Shown piece by piece: positions 6,939 to 15,372 of a stretch of DNA of 64,000 nucleotides. Origin of the DNA: Barnesiella sp. An22 (GTDB lineage Bacteria > Bacteroidota > Bacteroidia > Bacteroidales > Barnesiellaceae). Where the stretch lies: positions 434,001-498,000 of the forward strand of contig NZ_NFJR01000001.1 of NCBI RefSeq assembly GCF_002159975.1. Direction: 5' to 3'. Both the position numbers and the translations under genes were made by a program. The notes below the pieces were generated by a model. That model saw nothing but the letters and a program-made list of their open reading frames with translations, did not search any database and was not told the DNA's origin. The first letter of the stretch is position 1, and the number at the start of each line of letters is the position of its first letter.

Positions 6939-9029
6939 ATGGATTTCAAACTTGTTTCTCCTTATAGGCCTACCGGTGACCAGCCGGAAGCCATCGACGA
7001 ACTGAGCCGGGGCGTGCTCGACGGCACTCCCTACCAGACGTTGCTGGGTGTGACGGGCTCGGGAAAGACGTTCACCATGGCCAACGTAATCGAGCGGGTG
7101 CAGAAACCTACCCTTATCCTGAGCCATAACAAAACGCTGGCGGCCCAGCTCTACAACGAGTTCAAGGGGTTCTTCCCCGAGAATGCCGTCGAGTATTTTG
7201 TCTCCTACTACGACTACTACCAGCCCGAGGCCTATATCCCCTCGACCGACACCTATATCGAGAAAGACCTTGCCATCAACGAAGAGATAGACCGCTTGCG
7301 ACTCTCCACCACCTCGGCCCTGCTGTCGGGGCGCAAGGATGTGATTGTGGTCTCGTCGGTGTCGTGCCTCTACGGTATCGGCAACCCCGAGGACTTCCAC
7401 AGCAACGTGGTCGAGGTGAAGGTGGGCGACAACATCGGGCGCAACCGGCTGTTGCGGCATCTGGTCGACTCGCTCTACTCGCGCAACGAGGTGGAGCTCA
7501 ACCGGGGCAACTTCAGGGTGAAGGGCGACACGGTCGACATCTACCTGGCCTACGACGACACCATCGTGCGCATCGAGTTCTGGGGCGAGGAGATTGAGTC
7601 GATACGCACCGTCGACCCCGCTACGGGCAGCAGCACAGGCACCTTCGATGCCTACAAGATATTCCCGGCCAACCTGTTCGTGACGACCAAAGAGCGCATC
7701 GACAAAGCCATCGGCGAGATAGAGATAGACCTGGGCAAACAGGTGGAGTTTTTCAAATCGATCGGGAAGGAGCTCGAGGCCAAGCGGCTTTACGAGCGGG
7801 TGACCTACGACGTGGAGATGATTCGCGAGATAGGCCACTGCTCGGGCATCGAGAACTACTCGCGCTACTTCGATGGCCGCGAAGCGGGTACCCGCCCCTT
7901 CTGCCTGCTCGACTATTTCCCCAACGATTTCCTTACCATCATCGACGAGAGCCACGTGACCGTACCGCAGATCAGGGCCATGTACGGGGGCGACCGTTCG
8001 CGCAAGATGAACCTAGTGGAGTACGGGTTCCGCCTGCCAGCTGCCGTGGATAACCGGCCGCTGAAGTTCGACGAGTTCGAGAGTCTGGCCCGGCAGATTA
8101 TCTACGTAAGCGCCACCCCGGCCGACTACGAGCTCGAGAAGAGCGAGGGCGTGGTGGTAGAGCAGGTCATCCGGCCCACCGGTCTGCTCGACCCGGTCAT
8201 CGAGGTGCGGCCCAGCCTCAACCAGATAGACGACCTGCTCGAGGAGATACAGCAGCGCATCGAGCGCGACGAGCGGGTGCTGGTCACCACCCTGACCAAA
8301 CGCATGGCCGAGGAGCTGAACAGCTACCTGACCAAACTCGACATCAACTGCAACTACATACACTCCGACGTCGACACCCTCGACCGCATCCGCATTCTCG
8401 ACGACCTGCGGGCCGGCGTCTACGATGTGCTCATCGGCGTGAACCTGCTGCGCGAGGGGCTCGACCTGCCCGAGGTATCGCTCGTGGCCATACTCGATGC
8501 CGATAAGGAGGGATTCCTGCGCTCGCACCGGTCGCTCACCCAGACGGTGGGCCGGGCCGCGCGAAACCTTAACGGACGGGTCATCATGTATGCCGACCGC
8601 ATTACCGAGAGCATGCAGAAGACCATCGACGAGACCAACCGCCGCCGCGAGAAGCAGTTGGCCTACAACGAGGCTCACCACATCACCCCCAAAGCTATCC
8701 AGAAGGCCAAGAACTCTTCGCTGCTGGGAGCCAACACCGAGGCCAAACCGCAACAGCCGCAACCGGCCAAGCCGGCAAAAGCTGCCAAGCCGAGCCAACC
8801 GGCCCGGGCTTACAGCGACGAGTATCTGGAGCATGTAGATGTGGCGGCCGACCCGATTGTGAAATACATGAATCGCGACCAACTGCAAAAGGCCATCGAG
8901 CGCACTCGCCGACAGATGGTCGAGGCGGCCAAGAAGATGGAGTTCATCGAGGCGGCTCAGTATCGCGACGAACTGATAAAACTGGAAGATTTGTTACAAC
9001 AGGCAGCGGCCGACAAGCCTACTGCCTGA
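6939..9029 (+). CDS. uvrB: Excinuclease ABC subunit B
   Basis: Damage-verification helicase of nucleotide excision repair, which is loaded by UvrA and recruits UvrC. The Walker A motif GVTGSGKT spans residues 37-44. The beta-hairpin region YFVSYYDYYQPEAYIPSTDTYIEKD is intact, and the DESH Walker B and the helicase motif VGRAARN are present. A C-terminal UVR domain (about residues 650-692) binds UvrC. Between helicase core and UVR domain lies a Pro/Ala/Lys/Gln-rich linker (about residues 598-632, PQQPQPAKPAKAAKPSQPAR), which is longer than usual. Total length is 696 residues. It sits between pspC (13 nt) and the YgiQ gene (24 nt). Confidence 0.97.
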   Translation: MDFKLVSPYRPTGDQPEAIDELSRGVLDGTPYQTLLGVTGSGKTFTMANVIERVQKPTLILSHNKTLAAQLYNEFKGFFPENAVEYFVSYYDYYQPEAYIPSTDTYIEKDLAINEEIDRLRLSTTSALLSGRKDVIVVSSVSCLYGIGNPEDFHSNVVEVKVGDNIGRNRLLRHLVDSLYSRNEVELNRGNFRVKGDTVDIYLAYDDTIVRIEFWGEEIESIRTVDPATGSSTGTFDAYKIFPANLFVTTKERIDKAIGEIEIDLGKQVEFFKSIGKELEAKRLYERVTYDVEMIREIGHCSGIENYSRYFDGREAGTRPFCLLDYFPNDFLTIIDESHVTVPQIRAMYGGDRSRKMNLVEYGFRLPAAVDNRPLKFDEFESLARQIIYVSATPADYELEKSEGVVVEQVIRPTGLLDPVIEVRPSLNQIDDLLEEIQQRIERDERVLVTTLTKRMAEELNSYLTKLDINCNYIHSDVDTLDRIRILDDLRAGVYDVLIGVNLLREGLDLPEVSLVAILDADKEGFLRSHRSLTQTVGRAARNLNGRVIMYADRITESMQKTIDETNRRREKQLAYNEAHHITPKAIQKAKNSSLLGANTEAKPQQPQPAKPAKAAKPSQPARAYSDEYLEHVDVAADPIVKYMNRDQLQKAIERTRRQMVEAAKKMEFIEAAQYRDELIKLEDLLQQAAADKPTA

Positions 9030-9053
9030 CCAACCTATACCGCTACGAAAGTG

Positions 9054-10967
9054 ATGAAAGAATACCGATTGCAAGACTGGTTGCCCACGACCCGCAAAGA
9101 GCTGGAGATGCGGGGCTGGGATTATGTCGACGTGATTCTCTTCTCGGGCGATGCCTATGTCGACCACCCCTCGTTCGGGGCTGCCGTCATCGGGCGCATA
9201 CTCGAGGCCGAGGGGCTGCGGGTGGCCATCGTACCCCAACCCAACTGGCAGGACGACCTGCGCGATTTCAAGAAGCTGGGCACGCCCCGGCTCTTCTTCG
9301 GCATCTCGGCCGGAGCCATGGACTCGATGGTGAACCACTACACGGCCAACAAGCGTCTGCGCAGCGACGATGCCTACACCCCCAACGGGCGGCACGGCAT
9401 GCGCCCCGACTACCCCACCGTGGTCTACAGCCGCATACTCAAGGAGCTATTCCCCGACACGCCGGTCATCATCGGCGGCATCGAGGCTTCGATGCGACGC
9501 CTCACCCACTACGACTACTGGCAAGACAAACTGCTGCCGGGTATTCTGGCCGAGTGTCCCGCCGACCTGCTCATCTACGGCATGGGCGAGCGGCCCATCG
9601 TCGAGATTGCCCGCCGGCTGCAACAGGGCGAGACCATCGACCGCCTCACCGACATACCGCAGACGGCCACCATACAACCGGGTGCCAATACCCCCTCGAC
9701 AGTCGAGGATGAGCACAACATCGTGCTGGCTTCGCACGAGGAGTGTCTGCAACACAAGCGCAAGCAGGCCGAGAACTTCCGCCACATCGAGGAGGAGTCG
9801 AACAAATACCACGCCAAGCGGCTGTGGCAGCGCGTGGGCGAGCGGGTAATCGTGGTCAATCCGCCCTACCCGCCCATGACCGAGGCCGAAATCGACGCCT
9901 CGTTCGACCTGCCCTACACCCGCATGCCTCACCCCCGCTACAAGGGGAAGACGATACCGGCCTACGAGATGATCAAGTTTTCGGTCAATCTGCACCGGGG
10001 CTGTTTCGGCGGGTGTGCCTTCTGCACCATCTCGGCCCATCAGGGCAAATTCATCGCCTCGCGTTCCAAGGAGTCGATTCTCAAGGAGGTGAAGCAGATT
10101 ATCGCGATGCCCGACTTCAAGGGCTACCTGAGCGACCTGGGCGGCCCCTCGGCCAACATGTACCACATGCACGGCCAGAACCTGGAGCTGTGCCACAAGT
10201 GCAAACGCCCCTCGTGCCTGGCCCCCCAGATATGCCCCAACCTCAACGCCGACCACAGCGACCTGCTCGACATCTACCACGCCGTCGATGCCCTGCCGGG
10301 TATCAAGAAGTCGTTCATCGGCAGCGGCGTGCGCTACGACCTGCTGTTGCACCGCCACAAAGACGACGCGCTGAACCGCAGCACCCGCCGCTACACCGAG
10401 GAGCTGATTGCCCGCCACGTCTCGGGACGGCTGAAGGTGGCCCCCGAGCACACCTCGGACCGCGTGCTGGCCATCATGCGCAAGCCCTCGTTCTCGCTCT
10501 TCGAGCAGTTCAAGCGCACCTTCGACCGCATAGACCGCGAGCAGGGGCTCAACCAGCAGATTATCCCCTACTTCATCTCGAGCCACCCCGGATGCACCGA
10601 GGAGGAGATGGCCGAACTGGCAGCCCTGACCAAGCACATGAACTTCAAGCTGGAACAGGTACAGGACTTCACCCCTACCCCCATGACCCTCTCGACCGAG
10701 ATTTACTACACCGGCATACACCCCTACACGGGCGAGAAGGTCTACACCGCCCGCAAGCCCGAGGAGAAACTGAACCAGCGGAAATACTTCTTCTGGTATC
10801 TGCCCGAGAAGCGCAACGACATACAGAACTCGCTCAGGCGCATGCACCGCAACGACCTGCTCGAGAAACTCTACGGCAACACGCCGTGGCGCAAACCGGC
10901 CCACCTCGTGGGCGAGAACAAGCCGCCCCGGCGACAGAAAGGGAAACCGAACAAAAACAATCTATAA
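9054..10967 (+). CDS. YgiQ family radical SAM protein
   Basis: A radical S-adenosylmethionine enzyme of the YgiQ family (UPF0313), whose substrate is not established. The N-terminal domain (to about residue 290) precedes the radical SAM core. The 4Fe-4S ligands form CX3CX2C at Cys317, Cys321 and Cys324 within RGCFGGCAFCTIS. A Cys-rich insert (LCHKCKRPSCLAPQICPN) is characteristic of the family. The C-terminus is basic and probably disordered. ATG at 9054 is chosen over an adjacent GTG at 9051; both are possible. It lies in the plus-strand operon after uvrB. Confidence 0.93.
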   Translation: MKEYRLQDWLPTTRKELEMRGWDYVDVILFSGDAYVDHPSFGAAVIGRILEAEGLRVAIVPQPNWQDDLRDFKKLGTPRLFFGISAGAMDSMVNHYTANKRLRSDDAYTPNGRHGMRPDYPTVVYSRILKELFPDTPVIIGGIEASMRRLTHYDYWQDKLLPGILAECPADLLIYGMGERPIVEIARRLQQGETIDRLTDIPQTATIQPGANTPSTVEDEHNIVLASHEECLQHKRKQAENFRHIEEESNKYHAKRLWQRVGERVIVVNPPYPPMTEAEIDASFDLPYTRMPHPRYKGKTIPAYEMIKFSVNLHRGCFGGCAFCTISAHQGKFIASRSKESILKEVKQIIAMPDFKGYLSDLGGPSANMYHMHGQNLELCHKCKRPSCLAPQICPNLNADHSDLLDIYHAVDALPGIKKSFIGSGVRYDLLLHRHKDDALNRSTRRYTEELIARHVSGRLKVAPEHTSDRVLAIMRKPSFSLFEQFKRTFDRIDREQGLNQQIIPYFISSHPGCTEEEMAELAALTKHMNFKLEQVQDFTPTPMTLSTEIYYTGIHPYTGEKVYTARKPEEKLNQRKYFFWYLPEKRNDIQNSLRRMHRNDLLEKLYGNTPWRKPAHLVGENKPPRRQKGKPNKNNL

Positions 10968-10977
10968 ACCTTTATTT

Positions 10978-13092
10978 ATGAACAAACTAAATTGTATGAT
11001 GATGGCAGGAGCATTATTAGTAACAGCCTGTCAGCCAGCTGGAAAGACCGGCGACATTATCGGCAAGCAGCCCGTGAAAGTCGAAAACGGCATCCTGACT
11101 ACCGAGGTGCTCATGGCCTTTGGCCGGGTGAGCGACCCTGTGGTTTCGCCCGACAAGAGCAAAATCCTCTTCGGGGTTACCTACGAAGATGTGAAGCAGA
11201 ACAAGAGCAACCGCGAGCTCTTCGTGATGGACATCGACGGACAGAACAAGAAACAGATTACCTGCACCCCCGAGTCGGAGGGCAACGCCGTGTGGATTAA
11301 CGGCGGCAAACAGATTGCCTACCTCTCGGGCAAAAGCGGCGACTCGCAACTGTGGATCATGGAGGCCGACGGCAGCAACGCCCGGCAGATAAGCCACCAC
11401 GAGAAGGGCATCAACGGCTTCCTCTTCTCGCCCGACGAGAAACAGATCCTCTTCATCGGCAACGTGAAGTACAGCCAGAAGGCCTCGGACATCTACCCCG
11501 ACCTCGACAAGGCTACCGGCCGCGTGATCGACGACCTCATGTACAAACACTGGGACGAGTGGGTCGAGGAGATTCCGCACCCCTACATCGCCTCGTTCGA
11601 CGGTAAGGAGCTTTCGGGCATCGTCGACATCATGGAGGGCGAGCCCTACGAGTCGCCCATGAAACCCTTCGGCGGCATCGAGTCGTTTGCCTGGACTCCC
11701 GACAGCAAGGCCGTGGCCTACACCAGCCGCAAGAAGACCGGTCTGGAATACTCCATCTCGACCAACTCCGACATCTACCTCTACGACCTGGCTACCAAGC
11801 AGACCCGCAACCTCACCGAGGGCATGATGGGCTACGACACCACGCCGACCTTCTCGCCCGACGGCAAATACCTGGCTTGGGGCAGCATGGAGCGTGACGG
11901 CTACGAGTCGGACAAGAACCGCCTCTTCATCATGAACATGGCTACCGGCGAGAAACAAGACCTCACAGCCGACTTCGACTACAGCACCGACGAACTGGCC
12001 TGGGCTCCCGACGGACAGTCGCTCTTTATCCGCTCGGCCTACCAGGGCGAGATTCACATCTTCCGCGTGGGCCTCGACAAGAAAATCGAGCAGATTACGA
12101 CCGGCTACTACGACTACGCCTCGCTGGCTCCCGTGAGCGAGAGCTGCCTCATCGCCATGCGTCACTCGCTGTCGCAACCCGACGAGATTTACAGCGTCAA
12201 CCCCCAGAGCAAAGAGGTGAAAGAGCTCTCGTTCGAAAACAAGGAGATACTCGACCAGCTCACCATGGGCAAGGTCGAGGAGCGTTGGATCACGACCACC
12301 GACAACAAGAAGATGCTCACCTGGATTGTCTATCCGCCCCACTTCGACCCCTCGAAGAAATACCCCGCCATTCTCTACTGCCAGGGTGGTCCGCAGCAAC
12401 CCGTCAGCCAGTTCTGGTCGTATCGCTGGAACCTGCAACTGATGGCGGCCAACGGCTACATCGTCATCGCCCCCAACCGCCGCGGTCTCTACGGCTTCGG
12501 ACAGGAGTGGCTCGAACAGATTAGCGGCGATTACGGCGGTCAGAACATGAAGGACTACTTCAGCGCTACCGACGAGATGAAGAAAGAGCCCTATGTCGAC
12601 GGCGACCACATGGGTGCCGTGGGTGCCAGCTACGGCGGCTTCTCGGTATACTGGCTGGCCGGCCAGCACCAGAAACGGTTCAAGGCCTTCATCGCCCACG
12701 CCGGTATCTACAACCTCGAGCAACAGTATGTCGAGACCGAAGAGATGTGGTTTGCCAACTGGGATATGGGCGGCGCACCCTGGGACAAGACAAACGCTAC
12801 GGCTCAACGCACGTTTGCCACTTCGCCCCACAAATTCGTAGACCAATGGGATACGCCTATCCTCATCACTCACGGCGAATATGACTTCCGCATCCTCGCC
12901 TCGCAAGGCATGTCGGCCTTCAATGCCGCCAAACTGCGCGGCGTACCGGCCGAGATGCTCATCTTCCCCGACGAGAACCACTGGATTCTGAAACCGCAGA
13001 ACGGCGTGCTGTGGCAACGGATCTTCTTCCGCTGGCTCGACCGCTGGCTGAAACCTCAAGCACAAACCGAGAATCCGGAACCGGCAAAATGA
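10978..13092 (+). CDS. S9 family serine peptidase (acylaminoacyl/dipeptidyl peptidase type), lipoprotein
   Basis: A secreted peptidase of the prolyl oligopeptidase family that probably trims peptides in the cell envelope. It has a lipobox-like signal peptide with Cys18 (LLVTAC). A seven-bladed beta-propeller region follows (about residues 40-410, with repeated SPD and WTPDS motifs). The C-terminal alpha/beta hydrolase domain carries Ser551 in GASYGG, Asp636 in GEYDFR and His668 in ENHW, the expected triad. At 704 residues the length is typical. It is 10 nt after the YgiQ gene and overlaps the next gene by 4 nt (ATGA). Substrate preference cannot be read from the sequence. Confidence 0.92.
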   Translation: MNKLNCMMMAGALLVTACQPAGKTGDIIGKQPVKVENGILTTEVLMAFGRVSDPVVSPDKSKILFGVTYEDVKQNKSNRELFVMDIDGQNKKQITCTPESEGNAVWINGGKQIAYLSGKSGDSQLWIMEADGSNARQISHHEKGINGFLFSPDEKQILFIGNVKYSQKASDIYPDLDKATGRVIDDLMYKHWDEWVEEIPHPYIASFDGKELSGIVDIMEGEPYESPMKPFGGIESFAWTPDSKAVAYTSRKKTGLEYSISTNSDIYLYDLATKQTRNLTEGMMGYDTTPTFSPDGKYLAWGSMERDGYESDKNRLFIMNMATGEKQDLTADFDYSTDELAWAPDGQSLFIRSAYQGEIHIFRVGLDKKIEQITTGYYDYASLAPVSESCLIAMRHSLSQPDEIYSVNPQSKEVKELSFENKEILDQLTMGKVEERWITTTDNKKMLTWIVYPPHFDPSKKYPAILYCQGGPQQPVSQFWSYRWNLQLMAANGYIVIAPNRRGLYGFGQEWLEQISGDYGGQNMKDYFSATDEMKKEPYVDGDHMGAVGASYGGFSVYWLAGQHQKRFKAFIAHAGIYNLEQQYVETEEMWFANWDMGGAPWDKTNATAQRTFATSPHKFVDQWDTPILITHGEYDFRILASQGMSAFNAAKLRGVPAEMLIFPDENHWILKPQNGVLWQRIFFRWLDRWLKPQAQTENPEPAK

Positions 13093-13709
13093 TCGAGTTT
13101 GACAATCTCACCTTTATTTATGACAACAAGCCCTTGATGCAACACTTCACGTGTTGCATCGCCCGGGGCGAGAAAGCGGTGCTTTACGGCCCTTCGGGGC
13201 ACGGTAAAAGCACCCTTCTTGCTTCGGTACCCGGCTTTGTCTTGCCCGACGAGGGGAGCATCCGCATCGACGGCCGCACACTCGACGCCACCACCGTGCA
13301 ACAGGTACGGCGGCGCACCGCCTGGCTGCCTCAGGAGTTTACCCTCCCCTACGACACGATACAGGAACTGATCGAGGCCCCCTTCAGGCTGCGGATAAAC
13401 CAGGCTCTGAAGCCTTCGCGCGAAACGGTTCTGGAACACTTCGACCGGCTGGGGCTGGAACACGAACTGTACGACAAACGGTCGATCGAGATTTCGGGCG
13501 GCCAGCGGCAACGCATCATGCTCATGATTGCCGCCCTGCTGCAAAAGGATATTGTGCTGCTCGACGAGCCTACCTCGGCCCTCGACCCCGACTCCATCGC
13601 CCGGGTCATCAACTACATCCACTCGCTGCACGAGGCCACCGTACTGATGGTTTCGCACGACGCCCGATTCATCGACTCGTTCGACCGTAAAATCTATATC
13701 GGAGATTGA
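13089..13709 (+). CDS. fetA: ABC transporter ATP-binding protein (FetA/YbbL-like)
   Basis: Cytoplasmic ATPase partner of the membrane protein encoded next. It has a Walker A motif GPSGHGKS ending near Lys40-Ser41, an ABC signature SGGQRQR and Walker B IVLLDEPTSALDPDS. The length of 206 residues suits the FetA family. The ATG at 13089 overlaps the stop codon of the peptidase gene (ATGA), so coupling is likely; a longer frame would run inside that gene. The pair with a FetB-type permease suggests a metal (iron) exporter as in E. coli FetAB; this function is inferred from homology and pairing. Confidence 0.88.
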   Translation: MIEFDNLTFIYDNKPLMQHFTCCIARGEKAVLYGPSGHGKSTLLASVPGFVLPDEGSIRIDGRTLDATTVQQVRRRTAWLPQEFTLPYDTIQELIEAPFRLRINQALKPSRETVLEHFDRLGLEHELYDKRSIEISGGQRQRIMLMIAALLQKDIVLLDEPTSALDPDSIARVINYIHSLHEATVLMVSHDARFIDSFDRKIYIGD

Positions 13710-13712
13710 TTC

Positions 13713-14486
13713 ATGGAAACGATAAACATTGGCTACGGCCACATGGTGCTGGGATTTCTGCTGCTGATTATCCCCACCTACTTTCTCTACCGCTACCGCA
13801 CCGGCCTGGTGAAAGATACCCTTTGGGCCGCCCTGCGCATGACGGTGCAACTCTTCTTCATCGGGTTTTACCTCGAGTACCTGTTCCTGTGGGACAACCT
13901 GTGGATAAACCTGCTGTGGGTGGTATTGATGATTGTCATCGCCTCGTCGACGGTACTGAAGCGCACCAAGCTGCCGCAAAAGATGCTCTTCATGGCCGTG
14001 GCGGTGGCCTTCCTCGTGTCGCTGCTCATCATCGACCTCTACTTTCTGGGGCTGGTGGTTCGGCCCGAAAAGATTTTCACGGCCCGCTACTTCATACCCA
14101 TCAGCGGCATGATACTGGGCAACATGCTATCGGCCAACGTCATAGCTCTCAACTCGTTCTACGGCTCGCTCAACCGCGAGCGGCAACTCTACCTCTACCT
14201 GCTGGGCAACGGTGCCACGCCCGGTGAGGCACTCGCCCCCTTCATGCGCGAGGCCCTCATCAAGTCGTTCAACCCCACCATCGCCTCGATGGCGGTCATG
14301 GGACTCATCGCCCTGCCCGGCACCATGACGGGTCAGATACTGGGCGGCAGCAGCCCCAGCGTGGCCATCAAATATCAGATTATGCTGATGATTACCATCT
14401 TCGCCTCGTCACTCATATCGGTACTGCTCACGCTGTGGATTTCGCGGCGCAAGACCTTCGACCGTTACGGCATGAAGCGATTCTAA
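13713..14486 (+). CDS. fetB: ABC transporter permease FetB/YbbM (UPF0014)
   Basis: An integral membrane protein of 257 residues with about six or seven predicted helices. UPF0014 hallmarks are visible: ALRMTVQLFFIGFYLEY in the first third, and a loop with GNMLSANVIALNSFYGSLNRER. A conserved stretch SMAVMGLIALPGTMTGQILGGSSP follows. It starts 3 nt after fetA. It is the last gene of the plus-strand operon, and its stop codon overlaps by 4 nt the stop of the convergent PHP gene, so the two mRNAs are antisense at their 3' ends. The iron-export role is by homology only. Confidence 0.9.
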   Translation: METINIGYGHMVLGFLLLIIPTYFLYRYRTGLVKDTLWAALRMTVQLFFIGFYLEYLFLWDNLWINLLWVVLMIVIASSTVLKRTKLPQKMLFMAVAVAFLVSLLIIDLYFLGLVVRPEKIFTARYFIPISGMILGNMLSANVIALNSFYGSLNRERQLYLYLLGNGATPGEALAPFMREALIKSFNPTIASMAVMGLIALPGTMTGQILGGSSPSVAIKYQIMLMITIFASSLISVLLTLWISRRKTFDRYGMKRF

Positions 14487-15214
14487 AGCGCCGTATCCTC
14501 GCGGTTCCGTTTCAGCCTGGCCTTGAAGGCGTCGGGCTTGTCGTTGAGGATGAGCTCCTCGGGGAACTCGGTGGCGGCCAGAAGCGGATAGAGCCAGTGA
14601 TAATCGGCTATCGAGAAGGAGATGTGGGCGTCGCTCCCCAGAATGACCGGCTGCCCGTAGCGCTTGCACAGGCGCAGAATCTCGAGGTTGTTGGCCATCG
14701 CCTTCTCTTTGTGGCGATAGGGATTGAGCGAACTGTTGTTAATCTCGAGCAACACGCCGTTCTCCTTGGCAGCCAGCACCAGCGGCTCGAAATACAACTC
14801 GGCCGTGCCGTCGCCCGGATGGCTGATGATGTCGATGTGCGGGTTACAGATAGCCCCCAGCACGGCAGCCGTATTCTGGTCGATGTCGCCCGGCCGGAAA
14901 CAGAGCGAATGCAACCCGGCTATGCGCAGGTCGAGAAACCGGAAATACTTCTCTTCCAAATCGAGCCGCCCTGCATAATCGACAATATTGATTTCGGCAC
15001 CCAACAGCAACTCCACACCATACATCCGGCGAGGCACTACCGGCAGGTTGCGGAAATAGATGTCGGAGCAGGTGCCGGGGATTCCCCCCGTATGTTCGGT
15101 AATACCCAATATCTGCAAACCCTTGTCGACCGCGGCCTGTACCATCTCCTGCAAGGTGCTGAAGGCATGCCCGCTGGCTATCGTGTGCGTATGTACATCG
15201 AGAAGAATATTCAT
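14483..15214 (-). CDS. PHP-domain phosphatase (YcdX-like)
   Basis: A metal-dependent phosphoesterase of the PHP family, similar to YcdX. The metal ligand motifs appear in order: DVHTHTIASGHAF at the N-terminus, TEHTGG, GAEINI, GLHS, SHPGDG and GSDAH near the C-terminus. Together these predict a trinuclear metal site. Length is 243 residues and there is no signal peptide, so it is cytoplasmic. The natural substrate is unknown. It has its own -7 promoter element at 15239-15246 and converges with fetB. Confidence 0.9.
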   Translation of the reverse strand: MNILLDVHTHTIASGHAFSTLQEMVQAAVDKGLQILGITEHTGGIPGTCSDIYFRNLPVVPRRMYGVELLLGAEINIVDYAGRLDLEEKYFRFLDLRIAGLHSLCFRPGDIDQNTAAVLGAICNPHIDIISHPGDGTAELYFEPLVLAAKENGVLLEINNSSLNPYRHKEKAMANNLEILRLCKRYGQPVILGSDAHISFSIADYHWLYPLLAATEFPEELILNDKPDAFKARLKRNREDTAL

Positions 15215-15238
15215 AACAAATCCTCTTTAATCGTTCTG

Positions 15239-15246
15239 CAAAGATA
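15239..15246 (-). promoter_or_regulatory. -7 promoter element of the PHP phosphatase gene
   Basis: TATCTTTG on the minus strand, 24 nt upstream of the start codon, matches TAnnTTTG. No clear -33 element is seen. Confidence 0.5.
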
Positions 15247-15296
15247 CGAGAAAGCCATCAACCCTCAGCCCCACTTGCCCGAAAATTTGTGACTCA

Positions 15297-15326
15297 GCCT
15301 CTCTTGCCGGTCAAAGGCAAGGAGGC
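15297..15326 (-). terminator. Putative terminator after the WG-repeat gene
   Basis: Arms GCCTCTCTTGCC (15297-15308) and GGCAAGGAGGC (15316-15326) pair with one small bulge. It lies 47 nt past the stop of the WG-repeat gene. The T tract downstream on the minus strand is weak (CACAAATTTT). Confidence 0.45.
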
Positions 15327-15372
15327 CGCCGAAATCCTTTCATCCCGACACAGAATAGAAAAGCCCTGGCCG

